From positions 1 through 49,471 of the forward strand of contig JAGALB010000056.1 in the NCBI GenBank assembly GCA_017625405.1: DNA of 49,471 nucleotides, in the 5' to 3' direction. The notes under the pieces were generated by a model. The model was given only the letters and a program-made list of their open reading frames with translations, was not told the DNA's origin and searched no databases. Source of the DNA: Ruminiclostridium sp. Its GTDB lineage: Bacteria; Bacillota; Clostridia; Oscillospirales; Ruminococcaceae. This document shows, one piece after another, positions 1 through 7,796 of the stretch. Positions within the stretch are counted from its first letter, which is position 1, and each line of letters opens with the position of its first letter. The translations under genes were made by a program, and so were the position numbers.

Positions 1-16
1 AGACTTTAATAATGAT

Positions 17-53
17 TTAAGCCTGACAGGGTAAATTACCCTGTCAGGCTTAA
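17..53. terminator. Perfect palindromic hairpin at the window edge, possible terminator
   Basis: Two 18-base arms (17-34 and 36-53) are exact reverse complements around a single central base; the core is CCTGACAGGG against CCCTGTCAGG. It probably ends a gene left of the window. No clean T-run follows on either strand, so terminator activity is inferred only from position and stem strength. Confidence 0.5.
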
Positions 54-82
54 ATTAAAATTAAAAGTTTTCGGAAAGGAGT

Positions 83-119
83 CTGAGGAAAAGCCCTTTT
101 ACAAAAGGGTTTTCCTCAG
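83..119. other. Second strong stem-loop in the same intergenic region
   Basis: The arms CTGAGGAAAAGCCCTTTT (83-100) and AAAAGGGTTTTCCTCAG (103-119) pair over 17 bp with one bulged G and a two-base loop. No T-run follows. It could be a second terminator, a processing site or a copy of a short palindromic repeat. Apart from this, the hairpin at 17-53, a direct repeat near 190 and a promoter near 355, I see no gene in 1-411. Confidence 0.45.
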
Positions 120-183
120 TAATGCCTGTAAAGCTTCTATATGAGTACCGCTCTTAACGAAGGCCGCTTTTCTTATTCTTTTT

Positions 184-203
184 AGGTTACAAAAAGGTTA
201 CAA
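184..203 (+). promoter_or_regulatory. AGGTTACAA direct repeat with 11-bp period
   Basis: AGGTTACAA occurs at 184-192 and 195-203, an 11-bp period. Nearly the same block (TTTAGGTTACA, three bases, AGGTTACAAT) recurs at 29238-29260. Direct repeats at one helical turn are typical of PhoP/OmpR-family response-regulator sites. It lies about 140 bp above the -35 box of the first operon, so its target is uncertain. Confidence 0.4.
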
Positions 204-340
204 TTGATGATTTTTATGGAAAGTTTCATGTTTGAAACAGCTTTCAACAGCAAACTGTAATTATGAGTAGTTGGTTTGACGAAAAACAATAATTTTTTTT
301 GTTCAAATTGGCAATTTCGCTGTAAAAAATTAAAAAAAGG

Positions 341-369
341 TTGCAATATTAGTGGAAAAGTAGTATAAT
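341..369 (+). promoter_or_regulatory. Sigma-A promoter of the SNF2-like/GHKL operon
   Basis: TTGCAA (341-346) and TATAAT (364-369) are separated by exactly 17 bp. Transcription would start near 376, giving a leader of about 36 nt before the ATG at 412. GAAAGGA (396-402) is the ribosome-binding site. Confidence 0.75.
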
Positions 370-411
370 GTAAGTTGAAAAACTGCATTCTGACGGAAAG
401 GATGATATGAA

Positions 412-2373
412 ATGAATGAAAATGATTTAAAGTGGATTGCGGTCAATGGTCTTGATCTCGACACGTTTAATATCTGTTTGTCCGAAAAGCTTGAAAAATA
501 TGGCTGGTGCGTGGATTTCAGCGGCTTCGGCGAAGGAAAATGCCATAAGGCACAGCTTTGCATGTTTGATATAATAAACCGCAAGGAAAAGCCCAACATC
601 ATGATTGTATGCAGCGGCTCTTCCTGTCCCAGCTGGTATAACTCCCTGCTTATGGGTCTTGGAATTGACTTCAAGTTCCTTTCAGGGGCACGTGATGCCG
701 TGACTTACTATTCCAAGGAGCTTTCCAACCTCTTCATCATAAGTGAAGATGTGCTTGCTGACGCAGAAAACAACACCGTTCTTTCTCAGATGAAGAATGA
801 CGGCATTGTCTGGGATCTGATCGTTATTGATACAAGTGAGTGCATCGACGGTATCAATCCCTCTTTATATACCGAAAATATCGGCATGAAGGCTGACCGT
901 GTGCTTGTATTTGCACCTACTCCCGCAGCATATACGGATTCTCCCGATTGCGTAAAGGAAATCGTAACAGCTCTTTCGGCGAAGGAAGCTGACGTTTCTG
1001 CGCCCATAAATGCTGATACAATGAAATTCTCAATGGATAATCCGTATCTCAACTATCCCGACGAAAGCAATACTTTTGCAGAGATAAAGCCCGTATACTA
1101 TTCTTTCAGCGAAAGCGCAATTCCTCAGAATCTTCACATTGAAGAAATGCAGTCGGGCGTGCGTTACAGCGCAGGCGGCAACATCTTTGAAGAATACAAT
1201 CTTCCCGAAAGAAAGATTTATCTCAAGCCCAGATACAACAGAGCTGACGCAGAAACACTCAAGGAAGTGGACAAGAAGCTTGAAGCCTTCCTCAGCGTTA
1301 TCGAGCCTGTCATGAATTCAGATGACAAGACTGCGGTTGTTTATTTCGATACACCCGCAACCATGAACTATGTGGAAAAGGTTCTTTCCGCTATTTACTA
1401 CGATAAGGTAAGCAGCATTGCGGTATTTGCCAAGAACGTATTTGATACACGCCGCTTAAAGCAGTGGTATGAATCTGTCGGCGAGCAGAAGGTACGTGTT
1501 GTTCTTGCAAACGATGACCTTGATGATAACTTCGGCGTTTACAGCCCTGTTACACATATCATCAACTACGAGCTTCCCGACAACCCCGTAATTCTTCAGC
1601 AGCGCTTCAAGCGCCGTGGACTTATGGGCGGCAATGACCCCGAATTCGTGGTATTTGCCGATGAAAACGGTATGTTCGACAGCCGTATCCTGTTCAAGGT
1701 TCTCCCCGGCAATCTCTATAAGGCTTTCCGCCGTGAGCTTGCAGGTGAAAACGTTCTGTTCAGGGTAAGAGGCATGGACAAGGCTTTTGCGGATATGCTT
1801 GCTGATATCAAGTATATTGCGGATTATACAGGCGCAGTCGGCTCAAGCTTTGACGTTATCGCACGTTTCAAGCTGGATTACAACATTCCTGCCGCACGTA
1901 ACCTTACAACGGCTGCAAAGACCAACGAATATTCAATCAAGAAGCTTGGTCTTCTCGTAAACGCTCTGGGCGTACGTGATATCGTGGCAGAAAAGGATAT
2001 TGACAAGGAAGCTCTTGTTTCCGCAGTATCCGTCAAGATTGATGAAATCAAGAACGGCTTTACATATTTTGACGAGAATATGGTGCTCAGAACCGTACCC
2101 CGTCATTATACCGAAAACGATGAATACAAGAAATTCTCCGGCTTCTTAAGCGGTAATCCCTGTCTTGTGGGACGTGACCGTGCAAAGGTGAAGCTCAAGG
2201 AGATGACGGAAGGAAACAGTGGTTTTGCTTATTTAAAGAACGAGCTTGCGGATCTTTCCGATTCCATGAGAGCTGCTGTTATCTATAACATCTGGCGCTG
2301 CTGGCACAAGGAAATGGGCATCGGCGGTTCTTATGAAGAAATGATTAAAGCTTATAACGAAGGGGTGATCTGA
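412..2373 (+). CDS. SNF2/RapA-like helicase-fold protein with degenerate motifs
   Basis: This 653-residue protein has the layout of a SNF2-type superfamily 2 helicase, but most catalytic motifs have decayed. Residues 38-44 read GFGEGKC where motif I should be G-x-G-K-T/S. IMIVCSGSSCPSW (63-75) matches motif Ia of SNF2 proteins. Motif II is WDLIVIDTSE (134-143) instead of DEAH. VLVFAPTP (about 164-171) matches motif III (LLLTATP). In the C-terminal RecA-like lobe, HIINYELPDNP and QQRFKRRG (about 381-402) match SNF2 motif VI but lack its full arginine set. ATP hydrolysis is therefore doubtful and it may act as a DNA- or protein-binding scaffold. The next gene starts one base after the stop, so the two are translationally coupled. 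Codon use resembles the well-expressed flagellar genes. Family assignment rests on motif reading alone. Confidence 0.7.
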   Translation: MNENDLKWIAVNGLDLDTFNICLSEKLEKYGWCVDFSGFGEGKCHKAQLCMFDIINRKEKPNIMIVCSGSSCPSWYNSLLMGLGIDFKFLSGARDAVTYYSKELSNLFIISEDVLADAENNTVLSQMKNDGIVWDLIVIDTSECIDGINPSLYTENIGMKADRVLVFAPTPAAYTDSPDCVKEIVTALSAKEADVSAPINADTMKFSMDNPYLNYPDESNTFAEIKPVYYSFSESAIPQNLHIEEMQSGVRYSAGGNIFEEYNLPERKIYLKPRYNRADAETLKEVDKKLEAFLSVIEPVMNSDDKTAVVYFDTPATMNYVEKVLSAIYYDKVSSIAVFAKNVFDTRRLKQWYESVGEQKVRVVLANDDLDDNFGVYSPVTHIINYELPDNPVILQQRFKRRGLMGGNDPEFVVFADENGMFDSRILFKVLPGNLYKAFRRELAGENVLFRVRGMDKAFADMLADIKYIADYTGAVGSSFDVIARFKLDYNIPAARNLTTAAKTNEYSIKKLGLLVNALGVRDIVAEKDIDKEALVSAVSVKIDEIKNGFTYFDENMVLRTVPRHYTENDEYKKFSGFLSGNPCLVGRDRAKVKLKEMTEGNSGFAYLKNELADLSDSMRAAVIYNIWRCWHKEMGIGGSYEEMIKAYNEGVI

Positions 2374-2374
2374 G

Positions 2375-5300
2375 ATGAGCTATGAAGAAACAAAAGCGCG
2401 CGAGGCCAAGGCGCAGGAGTTAAAACAATATATAGGCGATTTCTACGAGGGTCACGCAGCAAATGACCGTGAAAAGCAGGATGCGGCTCTGAAGAAGATT
2501 CAGACTGCCCTCTTTACAGGTGATTCAGACAGTGAACCCTTCAAGGATTATTTCAACGAGGTGTTCAGCGGACGTACCGCCTTCAATACTCTCCTCAGTA
2601 TCAACGACTATCCCAAGGAAAGTATTTTAAGAGAACTTTTACAGAACACCTTCGGCTGTCACTATGAAACAAAGGATATTAAGGTCCTTCTGAACTTCTC
2701 CACAAACCAGCATCAGGTAAGCCTTTCCTACAACGAAGTGGGCTTTACCATGGAACAGATTCTCTACTACCTCAGCTTCGGCCGTGGTGAACGTGACTCT
2801 TCAGGCACAAGAGAAGGCCGTTTCGGTGTCGGTGCAAAGAGCGTATTCCTGAACGTTGAATGGCTGTCTCTCAAGTCAAACAACTTCAGCTTCAAAATCA
2901 AGAACGATAACGGTAACCTCAAGATTCTTGAACTCGACCTGTTCGGCACACAGTTCAAGGGCACCGAAATCGTGTTCAAGGTACGTGGTGACGAATTCAA
3001 CGCCATCATGGACAACTATCTTACACTTACTGACAAGCGTGGCGACTACATGAACCTCATGGAGCTCTGCTTCGCCTTCAACCGTAAGAAGTATATGGAT
3101 ACCCGTACAGGCAAGCCCGAGGAAGCTACTGACCGTACTTTCAACATTGCCGTTAAGGTAAACGATGAGCTTAAGACTATCTATAAGATCATGCAGTACC
3201 ATAAGGAGGGTGACAAGAATCCTACAATCCGCTTCATGCAGAACAACAAGAGCGTTATCGACTTCCTCTGCTATGAAAACGGCGGCTTCTCCTACCTTAT
3301 TCCTTATGCTGTTGCAAACGCAAAGAGAGCTGAGCTTGTAAAGCTTCTCTGCAACAAGTACAACTATTTCTCAACCTATGAGCTTACAGGTCTTTACAAG
3401 GAAAACTGTGAAGCCTTCATTGACGAGCATCTTTCCGCATTCTTCATCAGCGTCCCCAATGACTATATCACTCCTCACAGAACAGGTATCCGTCATGACA
3501 GCGAAAATGAAGTAACCGAAAGAATCGAAAAGGACCTTACCGAAATGGTAAAGGCGTACCGTCAGTACTTTGTACTGGCTATGCAGCCTGTTTCGGAAGG
3601 AAGCGACAAGTACTTCCTGTTCCCCAAGTCCTACGCATTTGAGTTCTTCAAGAACTTTATCCAGACAAGCAAGTTCGGCAAGAAGATTGAAGGCGAATTC
3701 CAGAACAGCCTTTCTGTTGTATTCCCCGGCGAAGCTGCACCCGTTCCTTATGAAGAAATCAAGGAAACAGGCTTCCAGTCCGTAGCTGAAAACGTGCCCG
3801 CTGAACGTCACGAAGACGGTACAGCCTACACCGAATATATCACAAATGCCCTTGACACACTCCGTGAGCAGGTTGACGAAGACGGAAACAAGTCCCTTTA
3901 CGTGGCTTACACATGGGAAAAGGAAGAGGGCGTTCAGGGTGGAAGAGAATACCTCTACGAGTTTACAAGAAACGGAAATGTTATATACGTTGACTCCAAG
4001 GCTTCTCCCAACCGTTCCGACAACAAGCTCTACTACGGCTTCAGCTCACCTGCAAAGAAGATGGCAGGCGCATTCTTAAAGGACAACGTTGTCCACAACG
4101 AAGTTGAGCTTGAACAGCTGATGGCAATGTATGACGAGATTTACTACGAAGATTACAAGATCGTAATGAAGTATTATCAGTTCTACATTTCCCACGGCGA
4201 AGAACAGCAGCATTATGAAGTGTCCAAGATGAATATCGGCAACCTCAAGAATGCCATGGACACTATCCAGAAGCGTCAGAACCGCTTTGATACACATCAG
4301 AACTACAATGAAGTAGTATCCATGATCATCAATACCTTTACACAGGGTAAGGATACTATGACATTCCTCAGAGAAATCAAGGAGCAGGGCGGTAAGATCA
4401 CTCTCCAGCTGGATATCAACAAGCGTTACCGCTTCAGCGCATACAATAAGCAGTTTATGATTCCTCCGTCCGTTTCCAACCAGGAAATGCTTGACCTTAT
4501 CGGTGACGCAGGTATGCTTATCAAGTGCGGTATGCTTGACGGCAGAGTGTTTGACTTCCCGCACACAAAGAGCCGTTTTGCTTTCGACAAGAATCTTCTT
4601 TCCGAAATGTTCGTTTCGGATACACTTACAGATGAAGATATTGCTGACCGTGCAGACAAGATGTATATCTGCGATCTTAAGATTGACAGAATTGCACTTA
4701 TCGGCGAAAATGACAAGATTATCAAGATTATCGAAGCAGGCACTGAAATCACACCTGAATGGCGTGAAAAGACACAGAAGTATATCGCTCTCAGAGGCGA
4801 CTATACAAAGCCTGAATTCGCAGATGTTGCCGAATATATCATCACAGGCGAAGCAGGCACCCGTCTCAGCGCACATTACCTCACTGCGGAAGAACCCAAC
4901 AAGGTTATTCCTGACCAGATTCCTTATTATTTCAAGCCCCTCCCCACTATTTCAAAGAGAGAGTTTGAATATTTAAGACAGCAGTGCCGTGATATTGCGC
5001 AGTATCGTGAAAACCGTTCCTACAAGAACTATTTCGCAAAGGATGTAAGCGGCAAGCTCTTCGGTTACGGCGGAAGCTGTTCTGCCTGCGGTTTTGAATC
5101 CCGTGTCATCAACAGCTTTGAGCTTAAGGACTTCGAAGTTGAAGTTCTTACAGCTGAAAGCGAAGAATTATTCCGTTTCAGCCTTTACTTATGCGCTAAT
5201 GACGCAGCTGCAGCGGGCGGCTGGCTTATCAGCGATGTAAGCATCGGCGGCATGTCCCCTGTAAGATGGCTTGAAGAAATCTCCAAGGCTGATACTATTC

Positions 5301-5476
5301 CGCCTGAGTTCTTATTCTGCCATATCAGCTACCGCACTCAGATTACATATGATATCTTAGGCGGTGACAGCAAGGCAAGCGGTGAAGTTATGTTCGATAC
5401 AGACCGCAAGGAGCTTGATATCACACTTACACCTCTTATGGCTGCCAAGTGGGTTGAAGACAACAAGCGTGACTAA
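2375..5476 (+). CDS. Large sacsin/NOV-like GHKL (Hsp90-type) ATPase
   Basis: This protein has 1033 residues. Its N-terminal region carries GHKL ATPase motifs: the N-box RELLQN (about 85-90), a G1-like box YNEVGFT (about 118-124) and the G2 box GRFGVGAKSVF (about 148-158). The last closely matches the KFGIGFKSVF style of the sacsin and NO VEIN families rather than MutL or gyrase. The usual G1 aspartate is Asn here, as in some sacsin-type domains. The remaining 850 residues have no fold I can name. Near the C-terminus SCSACGF (about 900-906) gives a single CxxC that could bind metal or form a disulfide. It follows the SNF2-like gene with a one-base gap, and AAGGGG lies upstream of the ATG. Bacterial GHKL ATPases paired with helicases often belong to DNA-defence or DNA-handling systems; here that role is inferred, and no nuclease or methylase is adjacent. 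Confidence 0.7.
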   Translation: MSYEETKAREAKAQELKQYIGDFYEGHAANDREKQDAALKKIQTALFTGDSDSEPFKDYFNEVFSGRTAFNTLLSINDYPKESILRELLQNTFGCHYETKDIKVLLNFSTNQHQVSLSYNEVGFTMEQILYYLSFGRGERDSSGTREGRFGVGAKSVFLNVEWLSLKSNNFSFKIKNDNGNLKILELDLFGTQFKGTEIVFKVRGDEFNAIMDNYLTLTDKRGDYMNLMELCFAFNRKKYMDTRTGKPEEATDRTFNIAVKVNDELKTIYKIMQYHKEGDKNPTIRFMQNNKSVIDFLCYENGGFSYLIPYAVANAKRAELVKLLCNKYNYFSTYELTGLYKENCEAFIDEHLSAFFISVPNDYITPHRTGIRHDSENEVTERIEKDLTEMVKAYRQYFVLAMQPVSEGSDKYFLFPKSYAFEFFKNFIQTSKFGKKIEGEFQNSLSVVFPGEAAPVPYEEIKETGFQSVAENVPAERHEDGTAYTEYITNALDTLREQVDEDGNKSLYVAYTWEKEEGVQGGREYLYEFTRNGNVIYVDSKASPNRSDNKLYYGFSSPAKKMAGAFLKDNVVHNEVELEQLMAMYDEIYYEDYKIVMKYYQFYISHGEEQQHYEVSKMNIGNLKNAMDTIQKRQNRFDTHQNYNEVVSMIINTFTQGKDTMTFLREIKEQGGKITLQLDINKRYRFSAYNKQFMIPPSVSNQEMLDLIGDAGMLIKCGMLDGRVFDFPHTKSRFAFDKNLLSEMFVSDTLTDEDIADRADKMYICDLKIDRIALIGENDKIIKIIEAGTEITPEWREKTQKYIALRGDYTKPEFADVAEYIITGEAGTRLSAHYLTAEEPNKVIPDQIPYYFKPLPTISKREFEYLRQQCRDIAQYRENRSYKNYFAKDVSGKLFGYGGSCSACGFESRVINSFELKDFEVEVLTAESEELFRFSLYLCANDAAAAGGWLISDVSIGGMSPVRWLEEISKADTIPPEFLFCHISYRTQITYDILGGDSKASGEVMFDTDRKELDITLTPLMAAKWVEDNKRD

Positions 5477-5480
5477 ATAA

Positions 5481-5506
5481 AAAAGGCGGCGAAAGCCGCC
5501 TTTTTG
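5481..5506 (+). terminator. Rho-independent terminator of the GHKL operon
   Basis: A 10-bp stem AAAAGGCGGC/GCCGCCTTTT (5481-5490, 5495-5504) is capped by a GAAA tetraloop and ends in a T-run, five bases after the GHKL stop codon. Confidence 0.9.
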
Positions 5507-5561
5507 AATGAATGATTAAAGTGAAATTTAAGGTGTGCCACTCGTCAAAAAAGGAGAAAAT

Positions 5562-6206
5562 ATGGCTTATTCATCGTACAGTCCTAACGAAGAGCGCTTC
5601 GGTTTCAGCACGAAAGGGAGCTTCCGTGTGGGATATGACAGCGAAAGGCTGATTGTATTAATATTTCTCATAGCTTTGGCGGCTATCCTCGTGGGTATGA
5701 TAATATGCTTTGCCCTTTGCTATGAAATGCTGTTTACGCCTGTGGATATAAATGCTGCAGCAGCGGCAGGTGATCGTGGCGAAAGACAGCTTTTCGGCTT
5801 CAATCCTGCTGAATACGGGTTGACTGCAATGGGTATGGTGTTTCTTTTCTGGCTGGAGATTGTGGGTATCATAGCATTCTGCATAACGCTTGCTGTCCTG
5901 AAATGGGGAAAGACCTGCACCTTCAGGGCCAATGAAAACTACATGGAAATTGTGGAACAGGGTAAAAAGCCCAGGACAACGGTGATTTATTACAATGACG
6001 TTATAAACATTGCGGCTACGCAGCGGAAATTCCTGTTTATAGGCGGCCTGAATATCACAATATATACGAAGAAGAACTCCTTTGAGTTCCGTTATTCCCA
6101 TGACCATTTATCCAGAACAGGCGGCCTTTCAGAAACACCGTTCAACATCATACTAGAGAGAGCGGAACTTGTAAGCAAGCCGAAATATATGCCGGGTAGT
6201 CATTGA
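5562..6206 (+). CDS. Two-span membrane protein with a PH-like C-terminal domain
   Basis: The ATG at 5562 is chosen because AAGGAG (5551-5556) sits five bases upstream; a GTG at 5535 would lengthen the protein without a ribosome-binding site. The 214-residue product has two hydrophobic segments (about residues 26-54 and 80-110), with the connecting loop probably outside the cell. A cytoplasmic tail of about 100 residues (from CTFRANENYMEIVEQGKK) shows the strand-rich pattern of bacterial PH-like domains. It stands alone between two strong terminators and I see no clear promoter in the 55 bases upstream. I do not recognise a named family. Its function is unknown; a membrane-associated or signalling role is possible. 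Confidence 0.7.
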   Translation: MAYSSYSPNEERFGFSTKGSFRVGYDSERLIVLIFLIALAAILVGMIICFALCYEMLFTPVDINAAAAAGDRGERQLFGFNPAEYGLTAMGMVFLFWLEIVGIIAFCITLAVLKWGKTCTFRANENYMEIVEQGKKPRTTVIYYNDVINIAATQRKFLFIGGLNITIYTKKNSFEFRYSHDHLSRTGGLSETPFNIILERAELVSKPKYMPGSH

Positions 6207-6222
6207 TTGTCTTTGAAACAAA

Positions 6223-6255
6223 AAACAGGCGGAACGCTGTGCGTTCCGCCTGTTT
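6223..6255. terminator. Bidirectional terminator between convergent genes
   Basis: A perfect 15-bp stem (6223-6237 and 6241-6255, core ACAGGCGGAACGC) has a TGT loop. A-rich flank on the left and T-rich flank on the right let it serve both the plus gene ending at 6206 and the minus anti-sigma gene ending at 6264. Confidence 0.9.
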
Positions 6256-6263
6256 CATTTAAT

Positions 6264-7178
6264 TTATTCTGATAACAGATTTCTCAGGTTTTCTGCAATT
6301 CCGTCGATTTCATACAAACCGTAATAAACCGCAGGATTTGTCGGCATGGTGGTTTCGTATTCAACAATATTTCCGCCGAAAAAGTCGGTAAGCCCCTTTT
6401 CAGCTTCGTTAAGAGACTGGCTTCTTACTGCGCCGTAGGAAATTCCGTCAATCTCGTATATATCGTAATTGAAAACATAGCTGAAGCGTTTTCTGTACCC
6501 CTTGCTTTCGTCTTTTTTCTGTAAAACCACTGCAAGAGAATCGCCTGTGGCATAAGGCGGACAGCCTTCCTCGCACGGGATTCTTACAATTATGGTTTCG
6601 TTTCCTGCCGCTTTGCCGATATAATCATATTCTATAATAGCGTTATAGAAAAAGGCTTCCGAATCAAGGTCGGGGTCATAGCCTTTGAGCTGTGATGCTT
6701 CTGATGTGTCCAGAGTGTCCGCTATTCTGAGAAGATAAAAGGAATCAATTTCGTCATATCGTCCGTTCATTATTTCTTCGAAGGATGAAGGGAGCCCTTT
6801 TGTCACAGGATTTATATCAAGGTTTTCATAAGCGTTCTTATTCTGATATTCAGGCAAGCTGACAGAAAGTGTTTCTTCCGTTTTTGCTTCATCGGTTGCG
6901 CTGGTTTCGACAAAATCCTTTTCCAGAGAATAACCCGACGCATCCGCAACGGCAATATCGGGTGTTGTGGATTCGCTGCCCTTGCCGAAGAAAGAAACCG
7001 CCCCAACGGCTATAAGGCACACCGCCGCCGCCATTGCGCCCCATTTTGCAACATTCAGATATATGGGCTGTTTCGGTTTTTCCGCCTCTTCCGCCATCAT
7101 CTGCGAAACCCTTGAAAGAAGCTCGTCAGACGGCGATATTCCGTCGAGGTTATTATGCAGTTTTTCACGGAATGTCAT
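6264..7178 (-). CDS. Putative membrane-anchored anti-sigma factor
   Basis: This 304-residue protein is encoded directly behind the ECF sigma gene and overlaps its last 14 bases. The ATG at 7178 is preferred because GGAAGGAG (minus strand, 7188-7195) lies nine bases upstream; a TTG at 7187 would abut the ribosome-binding site. A short N-terminal cytosolic segment of about 40 residues precedes one transmembrane helix (AKWGAMAAAVCLIAVGAVSF), followed by a long extracytoplasmic domain. I see no HxxxCxxC zinc motif, so it is not a ZAS-type anti-sigma factor. Single-span topology and coupling to the sigma gene support the role: it would hold the sigma factor at the membrane until an envelope signal acts on the outer domain. 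No catalytic motif was seen in that domain. Confidence 0.75.
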   Translation of the reverse strand: MTFREKLHNNLDGISPSDELLSRVSQMMAEEAEKPKQPIYLNVAKWGAMAAAVCLIAVGAVSFFGKGSESTTPDIAVADASGYSLEKDFVETSATDEAKTEETLSVSLPEYQNKNAYENLDINPVTKGLPSSFEEIMNGRYDEIDSFYLLRIADTLDTSEASQLKGYDPDLDSEAFFYNAIIEYDYIGKAAGNETIIVRIPCEEGCPPYATGDSLAVVLQKKDESKGYRKRFSYVFNYDIYEIDGISYGAVRSQSLNEAEKGLTDFFGGNIVEYETTMPTNPAVYYGLYEIDGIAENLRNLLSE

Positions 7179-7686
7179 CAAACTCAACTCCTTCCAGCAG
7201 CTCTTTCAGCATGGCTCTGCCACGGGAAAGCTGCGATTTTACTGCGGATTCGCCTGCGCCTGTTGCTTTTGCAATCTGCGCTACGGACAAATCCTCATAA
7301 TAGAATAAATGTATAGCTGTACGGTATTTCTGCGGCAGCTTCAGCAATGCGCCGTAGACCTCGGATTTTGTTTCGATATCCGAAAGCCGCTTGTCGTAGC
7401 CGCCTGTGTTTTCATCAGCCTCGGCAAAGTCCCTGTGACGGTTCCAGGCGGAGGTTAGAAAGGATTTGGTACAGTTTATGGTGATTTTCAGAAGAAACGC
7501 CTTGCGGTGTTCTTCGTCGTTATATGTCTTGTCTGCCTTTATGTAACGCAGAAAAACCTCTTGCAGTATATCGTCGGCGTCGGCGGGATTTCCCGTTCTT
7601 GACAGGGCAAGGCGGTAGACCATATCCGAATAATGCCGCATGACTGCATCAAAGCTCTCCCTTGTACATAAGGAAAGTTCTGTCAT
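7165..7686 (-). CDS. ECF-type RNA polymerase sigma-70 factor
   Basis: The ATG at 7686 gives a 173-residue protein, the usual ECF length; AAGGAC just upstream is the likely ribosome-binding site and the longer TTG-type start is rejected. Region 2 shows ADDILQEVFLRYIKA (core-binding and -10 recognition). Region 4 shows LPQKYRTAIHLFYYEDLS followed by VAQIAKATGAGESAVKSQLS, the helix-turn-helix that reads the -35 element. There are no sigma regions 1.1 or 3. It is translated with the overlapping anti-sigma gene and probably controls an envelope-stress or surface regulon, including its own operon. The subgroup cannot be fixed by eye. Confidence 0.9.
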   Translation of the reverse strand: MTELSLCTRESFDAVMRHYSDMVYRLALSRTGNPADADDILQEVFLRYIKADKTYNDEEHRKAFLLKITINCTKSFLTSAWNRHRDFAEADENTGGYDKRLSDIETKSEVYGALLKLPQKYRTAIHLFYYEDLSVAQIAKATGAGESAVKSQLSRGRAMLKELLEGVEFDDIP

Positions 7687-7744
7687 TTTCACGTCCTTAC
7701 CTTTCTGCGGAAAAGGCGGGTAAGGTGTCATTATTTCCGCTTTT

Positions 7745-7781
7745 CGTATATAACACCTTACATTTTTTCAAAAGGTTGCAA
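7745..7781 (-). promoter_or_regulatory. Candidate autoregulated ECF promoter
   Basis: On the minus strand TTGCAACC is followed 16 bp later by GGTGTTATATACG, which resembles the AAC-containing -35 and GT-containing -10 of many ECF promoters. It lies about 60-95 bp upstream of the sigma ATG. No good sigma-A pair with 17-bp spacing is present there. The assignment is tentative. Confidence 0.3.
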
Positions 7782-7796
7782 ATATTTTATGGTAAA

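Noticed and set aside
4076-4876. Long minus-strand open frame (266 codons) inside the GHKL ATPase gene
   Set aside because: It is the antisense shadow of a strongly codon-biased gene, with no ribosome-binding site and a Cys/His/Leu-rich composition typical of such shadows.
412-5476. Calling the pair a DISARM, BREX or other named defence system
   Set aside because: None of the marker partners (methylase, PglZ, DUF1998, PLD nuclease) is adjacent, and the helicase motifs are decayed.
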